Assembly (NCBI GenBank): GCA_964468205.1
Contig: CAYXVG010000059.1
Location: forward strand, 1-40,606
Direction: 5' to 3'
Length of the DNA stretch: 40,606 nucleotides
Source: CAWELS01 sp964468205
Lineage (GTDB): Bacteria; Acidobacteriota; Terriglobia; Bryobacterales; Bryobacteraceae
This document shows, one piece after another, positions 27,501 through 36,191 of the stretch (positions are counted from its first letter, which is position 1; each line of letters starts with the position of its first letter). A program made the position numbers and the translations under genes. The notes under the pieces are model-generated. The model made no database searches and had not been told where the DNA came from. It was given only the letters and a program-made list of their open reading frames with translations.

Positions 27501-28120
27501 GAGATCGACATTTCGCCGAAGTGCCCGGCGCGATTAAGCGAAACCGTCGCACCGTCCAGAACGGTCTCCTTCGAGAACGCCGTCGAACCGACCACGAAAC
27601 CTCGCCAGGTGCCGCCAGAAACTCCCGGCGCGAGTTTGTAGGCAAACTCTTCAGCGGTTCGCCCTCCGCCGCCGACCGCCAGTGGCAGTTCGGCCATGTT
27701 CTTGCTCTCCAGGTTGGTCGAGACTTCCGGAGTGTCGGTAGCCAGGCGGGGCAGCTCTGCCGTCACCTCCACCGATTCGGACACCGCGCCGACTTCAAGC
27801 TCCGCGTTGACTCGGCGAACCTCCGCAACGCTGAGTTGCACCCCGCGCTGCACCAGCCTATTGAAGCCGATCGATTCGAAGAATAGATCATAGGTTCCAA
27901 CCGGCAAGTTCGGCATCGTAAACTGACCGGTCGCGGTGGTTTCCGTCTTGTATGTCGCTCCCGTTCCGGCGTTCTGAATCGTTACTGCCACTCCGGGTAT
28001 CAGTGCTCCGGAGGAGTCAGTCACCGTTCCAGTGATGGATCCGCGATCCAGTTGCCCCAGCGCGATGGCAGTGGTTAGCAGAATCGCGAACAGCAGAGAG
28101 AAAGCTCGTTTCATTTTCAT
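24551..28120 (-). CDS. TonB-dependent receptor 1 (carboxypeptidase-regulatory domain, plug, barrel)
   Basis: 1189 residues from ATG 28120, chosen over the ATG at 28183 because AAAGGATCAAAGAG precedes it and a signal peptide follows at once (RAFSLLFAILLTTAIALG). Residues about 25-105 form a carboxypeptidase-D-like regulatory domain (GSITGTVTDSSGALIPG). Residues about 115-235 form the plug (TDTPEVSTNL, then VLDGATVSLNRAG). The rest is an outer-membrane beta-barrel ending in Phe (LGARLDF), the usual assembly signal. There is no N-terminal STN signalling domain, so FecA-style signalling is unlikely. Receptors of this type import oligomers across the outer membrane in Acidobacteriota and Bacteroidota. 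It heads the minus-strand train and faces the sigma factor gene. Confidence 0.92.
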   Translation of the reverse strand: MKMKRAFSLLFAILLTTAIALGQLDRGSITGTVTDSSGALIPGVAVTIQNAGTGATYKTETTATGQFTMPNLPVGTYDLFFESIGFNRLVQRGVQLSVAEVRRVNAELEVGAVSESVEVTAELPRLATDTPEVSTNLESKNMAELPLAVGGGGRTAEEFAYKLAPGVSGGTWRGFVVGSTAFSKETVLDGATVSLNRAGHFGEMSISMEAMQEFKIQTSGVSAEYGRSQGSVFNYVMKSGTNEIHGSAYGMIRNEALNANTFANNARGAPRAQDRRWDYAFSFGGPVYIPKVYNGKNKTFFYTAYEVYHEGNFALGSPSRTAPIPDFYEGDFSRLLGPATQNKDALGRTVYQGAIYDPTTFRQVEGGRWVGEMFPNNTIPKSMFSRVSQNVNAIMQKHYLPTERDANGLFKLENNMPFLVQGIPVRDQWQFSTKGDHIINDFHKVSGSISYNLRPRLTAQPGGNRTLWDPDAEDGLGGPLSRARSQRLTTYFYRAAWDWTVKPTLLNHFVAYYNRFRNDNSNSHRNINGAAEIGLQGIDSNGYPDINMTTGPFVRLSGLGSSQESNNVDNVWGLVNTTSFSRGKHFIKFGVDWKHNLQVTPQFPQPQVFFEPRATAIPNEPYSGNQTGYAMASYLLGIVDRASLADPVGRGYFQDYIGLFVQDDFKLRPNLTLNLGMRWDTLAPVREKHDRLSSWSPAEIDPVSGLPGAMQFAGDCDLCTGRDYFGSYDLNNFAPRIGIAYRPNDKMTVRASYGIFFEAQATNGQPIGKSGFSAWGGTFVLGADPIEPWRGIFNWDDKFPTSEVFQPGGFDRSWGNDNAPGMFDEDHGIMPYVQKWNFNLQFELARNLVLDVGYLGTKGTSLRAGELRVINQITPADLAKFGSDLTTPVRSQADADKFGIAYPYEGFRGTVASALRTFPQVRGNSVINSRGAALGFSNTHSMQVTLDKRFSNGLTAYLNYTWSKTLSNVFSSVEGEDGNKPLDYYNLALEKSIVQSDIPHMVKAYVAYELPFGRSKRWGSGWHSVTDAVLGGWSVSAILNYFSGNPLLWSGSSVGNNWNGRGRRINIGPGEMTDNSFSESDFDFFNTSAAGNTYLNKSIFSDITPGTLGTSAFAYPEARGFGTVNEDFGLQKNHRINEKFRIQIRAEFLNVFNRHFLGGINTNVTSGLFGQVTSVSGNRTIQLGARLDF

Positions 28121-28308
28121 CTCTTTGATCCTTTCTGGCCTGAGCCTAAGTTTGAAACACTGTAGGCCGCAATCCAGCCGCAACTAACCGATCGCTCGCG
28201 AAGATGATTCCCGACAGAGAACGCTACCTCCGGGTGGGAACGCGTCGCTAGGGCTGTGGCGAACTGCAACTCCATGTTCTTCAGCGGACCTCACAATCCA
28301 CTGCTCAC

Positions 28309-28344
28309 CTATGGAGTGCCGCGGCCACGTCGTTTCGGGTGACA
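28309..28344 (-). promoter_or_regulatory. Promoter-like element facing TonB receptor 1
   Basis: Read on the minus strand, this 36-bp element is TGTCACCCGAAAC, 9 bases, GCGGCAC, 3 bases, ATAG. The same words at the same spacing occur facing the other way at 28392-28427. TGTCACC followed after 16 bases by CGGC has the spacing of ECF-type -35/-10 promoters. It lies about 190 bp ahead of the receptor start. Confidence 0.65.
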
Positions 28345-28391
28345 ACTAATGTGAAGCCGGCGTCGAAAAACTTGAAATGGCCGCCCCTGCG

Positions 28392-28427
28392 TGTCACCCG
28401 AAACAGCCTCCCTGCGGCACGTGATAG
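28392..28427 (+). promoter_or_regulatory. Promoter-like element facing the ECF sigma gene
   Basis: The plus-strand copy of the 36-bp element (TGTCACCCGAAAC-N9-GCGGCAC-N3-ATAG), ending 64 bp before the sigma factor start. With the copy at 28309-28344 it forms a perfect 13-bp inverted repeat (28332-28344 and 28392-28404) 47 bases apart. The simplest reading is that the sigma factor transcribes its own gene and the divergent receptor train. Confidence 0.65.
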
Positions 28428-28491
28428 AGTAGAGCGGCAATCGCCGTGAAGACGAACTCCGCTCCCAGGCGGAGGAAGATGGGTTTGCGCC

Positions 28492-29052
28492 ATGACGCGC
28501 GCCGAGGCATCAAAGCTCGTTCGATCACTGTTTCTGTCGTGGTATTCGTCCGCGGTGCGTTATGCCTGCCGGGTCTCCGGGTCTCTGGAAATGGCTGAAG
28601 ATCTCGTTCAGGAGGGATTTCAGGCTCTCTACCTGGAACTAATCAGCGGCGAGGAGGTTGTCGATCCGAAGCGCTGGACGTTCTGCGTGATTCGCCGAAA
28701 CGCCGGTAAGCTCCGCCGGAGTCAGAAATCGCACGGCGAGGAGTTGATGCCCAATGCGGACTTCGAGGTGGTGCCGGATACCCAAATGTTGGGGCCGGAA
28801 GAAGCGTTCGAATGTGGTGAACTCTATGAAATGATGGGGAAGCTCAGCAGCCGGGAAGAAGAAGTGCTCTTGCTGCGGGTGAATGGACTGCGTTATCGCG
28901 AAATCGCGGAAGACCTCAGCATCAGCCAGAACTCCGTGAAGACTCTTCTCGCGCGCGCTCTCAAGAAGCTCAGGGCCCCGGGGCGAAAAACCGGCGCTCG
29001 AACAGAGGTGTCTCTCCATGAGGCAAGCGGAAACTCAAAAACACTGCACTGA
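28492..29052 (+). CDS. ECF-type RNA polymerase sigma factor
   Basis: A 186-residue protein with region 2 (about 10-60, including ARYACRVSGSLEMAEDLVQEGF-like spacing and DLVQEGFQALY) and region 4 (about 120-170: LSSREEEVLLLRVNGL, REIAEDLSISQNSVKTLLA, the DNA-binding helix-turn-helix). The ATG at 28492 lies 16 bases after GGAGG, a rather long spacing, with no in-frame alternative nearer. It overlaps the anti-sigma gene by 35 bases, the usual coupling of such pairs. It probably recognises the twin elements upstream and so regulates itself and both receptor arms. The partner is a zf-HC2 protein, not a FecR-type one. Confidence 0.9.
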   Translation: MTRAEASKLVRSLFLSWYSSAVRYACRVSGSLEMAEDLVQEGFQALYLELISGEEVVDPKRWTFCVIRRNAGKLRRSQKSHGEELMPNADFEVVPDTQMLGPEEAFECGELYEMMGKLSSREEEVLLLRVNGLRYREIAEDLSISQNSVKTLLARALKKLRAPGRKTGARTEVSLHEASGNSKTLH

Positions 29053-31072
29053 CGAGCAGCTCGTGGCCCACCTCGATGGCGAGCTCTCCGCAACAGAAGA
29101 GAGGTACGTGCAGGATCACCTGCTTGCTTGCTGGCCCTGTCGCGGGCGTCTTAAGGAGTTCGAGGACCGAGCCCTGCAGTTCGCGAAGGCGGTCGAGTCC
29201 GACTCGTTCCCGGGTCCCGTCCGGGTCTCCGCTGCCCTCCGCCGCTTCTCGGAGTGGGAGGACGGGCAAGGCACGCCCGGCCTTTCCCCGGTTGTGCATC
29301 TGCTTTCGGTATCCCGGTGGCGGCAACTGGCGCCGGTCGCAGTCGCGGCACTAGTGACGGCGTTTCTGTTCCTTTTCTTCGGCCGCGACGCCCGTCACGC
29401 GATCCAGGGAGAGCCAGGCGATATCCTGGCGCGTGTTCAGCAGGAAGAGCAGGCGTTGTTCCGGAACGCGGTGCACCAGCGCTTCGCCGTCGAGGTGGAA
29501 CAGATTCGTCCGCCCGGCCGCCGTCGATCAAGCCGGCTCGAGATCTGGGCGGACGTGGAAAACCACCGTTTCTCCTCGCGCTGGATGGGTCCCGATGGCA
29601 GATTGATCCACGCCGCCTGGCACCCCGCCAGAGACCGCAGCTTCGTCTATGACGCCGAATCCGGAGAAGTGATAGCAACACCGGGGTCACCGAATCCATA
29701 CTCCTTGGTCGAGCCTCCCGCTGATGGACTTACGGTCCAACAGTTGGAAGCCGCATTCGCGCGATGGCTGGAGGGCCGTCTGTGGCGTCCCATATCCGTA
29801 GCCTCGGACTTGGCGGTCTTTGCCAGCGAGGATGGCGCTGTCCTCGATGTGCAGCAGATACCAGGTGGGGGCAACAGCCCCACACTGGAACTCACCGCGC
29901 GGCGACGGGTGGAAGGAGTCGACGTCGAGGTACGCGTCGAGATTGATCCGGCGACCTACCGTCCACGCATGCAGGAGGTCCGTTTCGAAACTGCCAAGGA
30001 AGCCGCCGTGTTGACTCTCACAGCCGAACGCGTGGAGACCATTCCTACGCCGGATCTCAAGGCTTCACTTTTCGAGCCCAATCTAAAGACGACAGTAACG
30101 CGCCCGGCGCCGCCCCCTCCAGTTGCGAATTTGCCGATACCCCGCGTGCAGCCTGCGGTTGAACCCCTGAATCTCGATGTTGCCGAGTTGGAGGTCCGGT
30201 ACGCTCTCCACCGCGCGGGTGCTTGTCTGGGTGAACCCGTGGAGGTAATGCAGGATTCCGAGGGCCGAATCGTCGTTCGTGGGATCGCCGCCACCTCCGC
30301 CCGTAAATCCGAATTGCTGAATGCACTCACCAACCTCGACACTCCGGTCTGGCTGAACCTCGATATTCAGACGATCGAGGAGGCGCTATTAGACGACGAC
30401 AATCGAACGGCAACGGAGGCTGAGATTCTCGACAGCGCTTCTGCCGGCGAGACGGTAACGCAGTTCTCTCAAGAGCCCATTCCCGCGCGACGATATCTCG
30501 AGCGGTACTACCGGTCACTCCCGGAGCCCACGGAAGCCGGGTTCGACCGCTGGAACACGGTGTTCACCGGTGCAGCGGTATCTGGTGCGGAGGAGTTGAT
30601 CGCCGAGGCCTGGGCCATCCGGCGGCTTGCGGAGCGATTTGACGGCGAAGAGACCACCCGGCTAACCCCGGCCGCGCGCTATCTTCTCGAGGCGATGTTG
30701 AACGATCACATCCGGTCACTGCGTCGGCATGCTGGCGAGTCTGGGCGACACCTCGAACCGTTTCTGGCTTCGGCCGCTGAGGCCGGGGCCGCGGGCGGGC
30801 AGATCGAATGGGAAACGGGCCACTGGCAAGAAGCGGCACGGGCTCTGTTCCAGGTGGCCGACAGAATCCATCGCCGCACACGGGGCTTGTTTGCCGGCGC
30901 CGGGCTGCCGGTGTCCGCTGATGAGAGCGCGTCCATCCTCCGCCTTGAATCCCCAGAAGAATCAATATCCGGCTTACTGGGAGACATCCGGGCCTTAGAA
31001 GACTGCCTGATACGGTTTGCCGATGGCCGCCCGTGGAACCTGACCGGCGGCGAACAGGCCGCCGCCAGGTAA
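29018..31072 (+). CDS. Oversized zf-HC2 anti-sigma factor with periplasmic sensor region
   Basis: A 684-residue protein. Residues 5-45 are a zf-HC2 anti-sigma domain with HLLACWPC (His34, Cys38, Cys41) and an extra Cys10, positioned to bind zinc and hold the sigma factor. A single membrane helix (about 104-121, LAPVAVAALVTAFLFLFF) follows. Residues about 130-360 form a LolA/RseB-like beta domain, suggested by the LEIWADVENHRFSSRWMGPDG pattern and the repeated strand-turn layout. The last 300 residues match nothing I know. Most zf-HC2 anti-sigmas are 80-300 residues long, so the C-terminal extension is unusual. Because RseB-like domains sense lipids or lipoproteins in the periplasm, the protein may report an envelope or cargo signal to the sigma factor; that is inference. 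Confidence 0.8.
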   Translation: MRQAETQKHCTDEQLVAHLDGELSATEERYVQDHLLACWPCRGRLKEFEDRALQFAKAVESDSFPGPVRVSAALRRFSEWEDGQGTPGLSPVVHLLSVSRWRQLAPVAVAALVTAFLFLFFGRDARHAIQGEPGDILARVQQEEQALFRNAVHQRFAVEVEQIRPPGRRRSSRLEIWADVENHRFSSRWMGPDGRLIHAAWHPARDRSFVYDAESGEVIATPGSPNPYSLVEPPADGLTVQQLEAAFARWLEGRLWRPISVASDLAVFASEDGAVLDVQQIPGGGNSPTLELTARRRVEGVDVEVRVEIDPATYRPRMQEVRFETAKEAAVLTLTAERVETIPTPDLKASLFEPNLKTTVTRPAPPPPVANLPIPRVQPAVEPLNLDVAELEVRYALHRAGACLGEPVEVMQDSEGRIVVRGIAATSARKSELLNALTNLDTPVWLNLDIQTIEEALLDDDNRTATEAEILDSASAGETVTQFSQEPIPARRYLERYYRSLPEPTEAGFDRWNTVFTGAAVSGAEELIAEAWAIRRLAERFDGEETTRLTPAARYLLEAMLNDHIRSLRRHAGESGRHLEPFLASAAEAGAAGGQIEWETGHWQEAARALFQVADRIHRRTRGLFAGAGLPVSADESASILRLESPEESISGLLGDIRALEDCLIRFADGRPWNLTGGEQAAAR

Positions 31073-31121
31073 ACATCGCCGCCTTCACAGATAATTTGGG
31101 GTTTGCGAGAAGTCAATTTGT

Positions 31122-31140
31122 GATATGCTTTCTGCATATC
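31122..31140. promoter_or_regulatory. Palindrome in front of TonB receptor 2
   Basis: GATATGC-TTTCT-GCATATC, a perfect 7-bp inverted repeat, lies in the 120-bp gap between the anti-sigma and receptor 2, 53 bp ahead of the GTG start. It could be an operator or a short hairpin in the leader. The twin sigma elements of 28309-28427 are absent here. Confidence 0.4.
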
Positions 31141-31192
31141 GCGATTCGGGTCGTGAGCCGCGAGGCACGCCGCCTGATTTCGGAGGTGTTCA

Positions 31193-34100
31193 GTGACCGC
31201 AAACCGGATGCGTGCAGCGGTACTTACATGGGGGGTCGGTCTCGTGCTGTTTTCCGTATCGAGCGCCCAGAACACCGCGACCATCGTCGGTACAATCCGC
31301 GACTCCAGTGACGGAGCGATTCCAGGCGCCTCGATCAATGTCTCCAACGAGGGGACCGGGATGCGTTGGCGCACCTCCTCGAAGGAATCCGGGATCTACG
31401 TTATTCCCCTGCTGCCGCCAGGAGCTTATGCAATCAGCGTTCTCGCCGAAGGCTTCCGCCCGATGGGCCGGACCGGAGTGCGGCTGCCGGCGGCCGGACC
31501 ACGACGAATCGATTTTGTGCTCACGGTCGGCTCAATCGGGGAAGCGATTGAAGTTACCTCGCCGCTAACGCGCCTGCACACCGACACGCCCGAAGTCGGG
31601 ACCGATCTCTCGCGCGAGGAGATGGCTAAGCTACCCCTGACGATAGGCCGGGGCCGGCACGCGGAGAACTTCGCCTACAAACTCGTTCCGGGCGTTTCCG
31701 GCGACTCGTGGCGGGGTTACATCGTCGGTTCCACTTCATTCTCGAAGGAGTCTCTGCTTGACGGCGCGTCGGTAACCACAAACCGCGCGGGCCATTATGG
31801 CGAATCGGCAGTCTCGATGGAGGCTTTGGAAGAATTCAAGATCCATACCAGCGGTCTTTCGGCTGAGTTCGGCCGGACTCAGGCCGGGGTGCTCAACTAT
31901 GTAATGAAGTCCGGGACCAACGACCTACACGGCAGTATGTACGGCATGCTGCGCAATGAGGTTCTTAATGCGAACACGTTTGCCAACAAAGCTCGGGGTG
32001 ACCCGAGGCCGCTCGACCGGAAACATATCTACGCCGGCAGCCTCGGTGGTCCGGTCTATATCCCGAAACTGTATGACGGACGGCACAAAACTTTCTTCTA
32101 CGCCGCTTATGAACGCTACCACGAAAAACAGCTCGGACTCGGAGCCCCCAGCCGGACAGTTCCCCTTCCGGAATTCTACATGGGCGATTTCAGCCGCCTT
32201 CTTGGGCCAGCGACAGGCTACTCCGATGCTCTCGGAAATAACGTCCCACAGGGCGGAATCTACGATCCGGCGAGCTTTCATCAGTTGTCAGATGGCCGCT
32301 GGGCCGGCACCCTCTTCCCCAACAACACCATTCCCCGCTCCCGGTTCAGCAGTGTCGCCCAGCGGCTGAATGCAATCGCCACCCAGAGCTACTTGCCCGT
32401 GGTCAGAAATGCCGCCGGGGGGATTCCTTTGACCAATAACGCCCATTTCCCGATCACCGGTATCCCGATGCTGGACCAGTATCAGACATCCCTGAAGGTG
32501 GATCAGAACCTCACGGGCCGGTTCAAGATATTCGCTTCTTACGCTCACAATCTGAGGCCGCGGCTGACGGCGCAGCCGAATGGGGCTCCCGGAATGTGGT
32601 CCGCAGACGACGAGTTCGGAGGGCCTCTCTCGAAGGCAAGGCGTCAGCGGCTTACCTCCCACTTTGCGCGCGCTGCCGTTGATTGGACTGCGACTCCAGC
32701 GATACTGAACCGAGTCACAGTCTACTTCAACCGGTTTGTTAATGACAACGCGACCGCTCACCGGAATATCAACGGAGCCAAGGCGCTGGGAATCGCCGGG
32801 CTGGAGTCTCAGGGCTATCCGGACGTCAACTGGGGGGACGGGCCGTTTGTAGCCCTTGCCTCTCCCGGAAGCTCATACGTGCAGTATTCCGCCGTGAATT
32901 CCTGGGGCGTGAAGAATACGGCGAGTTTGGTCGTTGGCTCTCACTTGTTGAAGTTCGGCATCGACTTCCGGCGGGCGCAGTACAATGACCGCGGATTCCC
33001 CCGGCCCGCGCTGAACTTCCTTGCCCGTGCCACCGCCCTTCCGAATGAAGCCTTCTCGGGCAACCTCACTGGTTACTCGTTCGCATCGTATCTTCTCGGA
33101 ATTGTCGACAACGCTTCGCTCGACGATCCTGTGGGATTGGGCCACCAAACCGACTATCTGGCCGGCTTCCTCCAAGATGATTTGAAGCTCGGCCCGAGAC
33201 TCAGTCTGCAACTCGGGTTTCGCTGGGACTGGGTTTCTCCGATGCGCGAGGTAGCGGACCGCATGTCGAGTTGGAACCCGCTGAAAATTGATCCGGCGAG
33301 CGGCTTGCCTGGGGCATACGACTTTGCCGGAGGTTGCCTGCAATGCACCGGGAACTCCTACTTTGGTCGGCGGGACTGGAACAACTTCGCGCCGCGCATC
33401 GGACTTGCCTATCGGCTCTCCGAGAAATCGACATTCCGGGCCGCGTACGGAATCCTGTATGAGGGTGCGGCGACACACAGGTTAACGCTGGGGAAAGCCG
33501 GCCACGCCGCCTGGGGCGGTACGTACACCTTGAATCCGGATCCGGTGGAGCCTTGGAGGGGCATCTTCAACTGGGACGATGGATTCCCGGTGGCGGAACG
33601 TTTCGTTCCGGCCTCGTTTGACGCATCTTGGGGCAGTACCAGCCGGCCGGCGATGTTCGATCCCGCTTACGGAACGGCGCCATATCTCCAGCGCTGGAAC
33701 GCGAACGTGCAGTACGCGATCACGGACACTCTCCTTCTCGATATCGGCTATCTCGGAGGGAAGGGAACCGCTCTGCGCGCCGGTGACCTACGAGCGTTGA
33801 ACCAAGTGCGTCCCGAGATGCTGGCAGCATATGGCGAGCGGCTTAACAATCCGGTTCGTAGTATGCAAGAGGCCGCCCGGCAGGGTGTGCCCTATCCCTA
33901 TCCCGGGTTCCAGGGCACGGTAGCCAGCGCCCTCCGTGAGCATCCGCAGGTTGTTGGAAATCGGACGGTCCGCGTCGTCGGGGCCCCGCTTGGCTTCTCG
34001 ACCACGCATAGCCTCCAAGCGGTATTGAACCGCCAGTTCAGCGAAGGGCTGAGCGCCTATGTCAACTACACGTGGTCGAAGACTCTCACTAACGTGGCAT

Positions 34101-34762
34101 CGTCGATTGACGGAGAAAACTACGGTCGTCCACTCGACTACTACAATCTCCGGCTCGAGAAGTCAGTGGCGGAGTACGACGTGCCTCACATGTTTAAGGC
34201 CTTCGTCAGCTATGAACTCCCTATCGGCACAGGCAAGCAATTTCTGAGTGGCGCGGGCGGTTGGAAACAGGCTCTCGCTGGTGGCTGGACCATCTCCGCC
34301 ATCCTGAACTACTTCAGTGGCTATCCCCTCGGCTTCACCGGCTCTTCACCGTTGTCCGGCGGCTGGAACGGCGTTGGTAGACGCATTGACATCCTCCCTG
34401 GCCCAATGAAGAATCCCGGGTTCCGGAGGTCCGGATTCGAACTCTCCGATCTTGCAAGTCCGGGCAACACCTATCTGAACAAGACACTTTATTCGGACCC
34501 ATCGCCGTTGACTCTAGGCTCCTCCGCTTACCGCTACTCGCAAACGCGCGGCTTTGGGATTGTCAGCGAAGACATCGCACTGCAGAAGAGCCACCAGTTG
34601 GGGGAGCGGTTCCGCCTCCGGTTCCGGCTCGAGTTCCTGAACGCTTTCAATCGCCATCAACTCGCTGATATCGAAACTAGTGTCACCAACCCGCTATTCG
34701 GTCAAGTGACGAATATCACTGGAAACCGGACGGTGCAGGTCGGCGGCCGGGTGGATTTCTAA
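31193..34762 (+). CDS. TonB-dependent receptor 2 (paralogue of receptor 1)
   Basis: 1189 residues, the same length as receptor 1. GTG 31193 is the start because GGAGGT lies five bases in front; an in-frame ATG follows at residue 6. A signal peptide (VLTWGVGLVLFSVSSAQ) precedes a carboxypeptidase-like regulatory domain (TIVGTIRDSSDGAIPG), a plug (TDTPEVGTDLSREEM, LLDGASVTTNRAG) and a barrel ending VGGRVDF. The two receptors share long collinear blocks (for example FAPRIGLAYR and FGQVT), so they arose by duplication with the sigma and anti-sigma genes between them. It may be in one transcript with the sigma/anti-sigma pair. Confidence 0.92.
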   Translation: MTANRMRAAVLTWGVGLVLFSVSSAQNTATIVGTIRDSSDGAIPGASINVSNEGTGMRWRTSSKESGIYVIPLLPPGAYAISVLAEGFRPMGRTGVRLPAAGPRRIDFVLTVGSIGEAIEVTSPLTRLHTDTPEVGTDLSREEMAKLPLTIGRGRHAENFAYKLVPGVSGDSWRGYIVGSTSFSKESLLDGASVTTNRAGHYGESAVSMEALEEFKIHTSGLSAEFGRTQAGVLNYVMKSGTNDLHGSMYGMLRNEVLNANTFANKARGDPRPLDRKHIYAGSLGGPVYIPKLYDGRHKTFFYAAYERYHEKQLGLGAPSRTVPLPEFYMGDFSRLLGPATGYSDALGNNVPQGGIYDPASFHQLSDGRWAGTLFPNNTIPRSRFSSVAQRLNAIATQSYLPVVRNAAGGIPLTNNAHFPITGIPMLDQYQTSLKVDQNLTGRFKIFASYAHNLRPRLTAQPNGAPGMWSADDEFGGPLSKARRQRLTSHFARAAVDWTATPAILNRVTVYFNRFVNDNATAHRNINGAKALGIAGLESQGYPDVNWGDGPFVALASPGSSYVQYSAVNSWGVKNTASLVVGSHLLKFGIDFRRAQYNDRGFPRPALNFLARATALPNEAFSGNLTGYSFASYLLGIVDNASLDDPVGLGHQTDYLAGFLQDDLKLGPRLSLQLGFRWDWVSPMREVADRMSSWNPLKIDPASGLPGAYDFAGGCLQCTGNSYFGRRDWNNFAPRIGLAYRLSEKSTFRAAYGILYEGAATHRLTLGKAGHAAWGGTYTLNPDPVEPWRGIFNWDDGFPVAERFVPASFDASWGSTSRPAMFDPAYGTAPYLQRWNANVQYAITDTLLLDIGYLGGKGTALRAGDLRALNQVRPEMLAAYGERLNNPVRSMQEAARQGVPYPYPGFQGTVASALREHPQVVGNRTVRVVGAPLGFSTTHSLQAVLNRQFSEGLSAYVNYTWSKTLTNVASSIDGENYGRPLDYYNLRLEKSVAEYDVPHMFKAFVSYELPIGTGKQFLSGAGGWKQALAGGWTISAILNYFSGYPLGFTGSSPLSGGWNGVGRRIDILPGPMKNPGFRRSGFELSDLASPGNTYLNKTLYSDPSPLTLGSSAYRYSQTRGFGIVSEDIALQKSHQLGERFRLRFRLEFLNAFNRHQLADIETSVTNPLFGQVTNITGNRTVQVGGRVDF

Positions 34763-35034
34763 GTGCGTCGGTTCATAGCGGTATGCCGGGTCATCTGTCT
34801 CTCCTGTGAATTGTATCCGGGTCAATCTTGCACGTGAAATCTCCCGGCGGAGTGCTTGAGTGGTTGGATTGAACGGCCTCGGCTATGGAGTCCGGCCGAT
34901 CAGTCAAGGCAGATCGCCGTCACCCTCCATTCGATTGGGCCTCTCTCGGTGTCGCAGGCCTCGTTCGACAAGAAGCCGCGCGCAGGTTTTCCGTGGAGCC
35001 GATTCTCAACGAGTGTGGATTAACAGAAGCCGCT
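34763..35034. other. Intergenic region between receptor 2 and transposase remnant
   Basis: 272 bp with no credible coding frame. A stretch near 34852-34875 resembles the D-arm of a tRNA-Ser, but no acceptor stem or T-loop goes with it. No strong terminator hairpin was found behind receptor 2. Confidence 0.4.
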
Positions 35035-36191
35035 TCAGGCCGCGCGCCGCTCGTAGCGATGATGAAGAGCGCCGGCCTCCGGGATCGCAGCGACGTGCCC
35101 GAGTTCCGGGGACGGAATCGCACGTGGCTCCGGAGCGTCCTTGTCAAGTCCAAGATGTGTTCGGCTCCGATGATAGTAGGAGAAATAGGAACTCAGATGG
35201 CAACGGAGTGACTGTTTCTTAAAGACGATCATGTGATCGAGGCACTCTCGGCGAATCGAACCCAACAAGCGTTCAACATAGGGATTCTGCCAGGGTGACC
35301 GAGGTGCGGTGAGAACCTCTTCGATACCCATCGCTTTCATCTGGCTTCGGAAATCGTCACCGTAGGTTCCATCACGGTCGCGGAGCAAGTACTTCGGGAA
35401 CTCTTCGAAGGGGAAGGCTTCTCGCAATTGCTGAGCGGTCCACTCCCCCGTGGGGTGAGCGGTGAGGTTGAAGTGGACGACGCGGCGGCGACCACGGGCG
35501 AGGACGAGGAAGACGTAGAGAATCTGGGTTCGAACGGTCGGGACCGTGAAGAAGTCCACGGAGACGAGGCTCTGCACGTGGTTGTCGAGGAAGATCCGCC
35601 AAGTCTCCGAAGGCGGCTTCCGCGGGCGAAGCATGTACCTACTGACGCTGGTTTGGCTGATCTCAATGCCGAGCTTGAGAAGCTCACCGTGGATGCGAGA
35701 AGCGCTCCAGAGCAGATTCCTCTACTCATCGTGCGAATCAACTCGCGGACTTCCCTGGACACCTTCGGCCGCCCGGGCCGTCCACTCCGGCTCCTCCAAC
35801 TCCAGAATAGGCGGAAACCCTTGCGGTGCCAGGCGATGACGGTTTCGGGCTTCAGGATGACGAGTGATGACCTCCACTCCGGCCAAACGGCTGCAAGCCA
35901 GGGCCAAACGGCGCGATCGGCAGCGGTCAGTTTCGGCTTCTTGACTGATCGCTGGAGGACACCAAGCTGGTGGCGCAGGGCGAGAATATCGAGCTGGAGG
36001 GCGGCGCGGGTGTGGAAGAATCTCAGCAACGATTTCAGAGCGGCGGAAAGAACGGGCAAGGCAGGGAACGGAGGACGGGGAGACAATTCCCACCTTACCA
36101 GGTCGTTATGTTTCAGGGGCTCACCGAGAGTCCTATCCAGGCTGTCTTTTGGTTGACAGCCTTGGAGATGCAGCCACAGCGTGCTAAGCAA
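35035..36191 (-). pseudogene. rve-type transposase (IS3/IS481-like superfamily), frameshifted
   Basis: The N-terminal part (ATG 36191) contains ALRHQLGVLQRSVKKPKLT and the WHRKGFRLFW block of this transposase group. At about 35716-35726 a one-base loss shifts the frame. The catalytic part is in the next frame: SVDFFTVPT (first Asp), LRDRDGTYG (second Asp) and NPYVERLLGSIRREC (Glu). The frame then runs to its stop at 35035. All three DDE residues survive, so the inactivation is recent. Ends were not found. Confidence 0.8.

Noticed and set aside
28305..28493. Short minus-strand frame across the divergent promoter region
   Set aside because: It covers both copies of the inverted promoter element, has no ribosome site and resembles nothing known.
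34852..34930. tRNA-Ser-like string (GAGTGGTTG D-arm motif) next to a transposase relic
   Set aside because: No acceptor pairing, no seven-base anticodon loop and no T-loop sequence could be fitted, so it is neither a tRNA nor a safe tRNA fragment.
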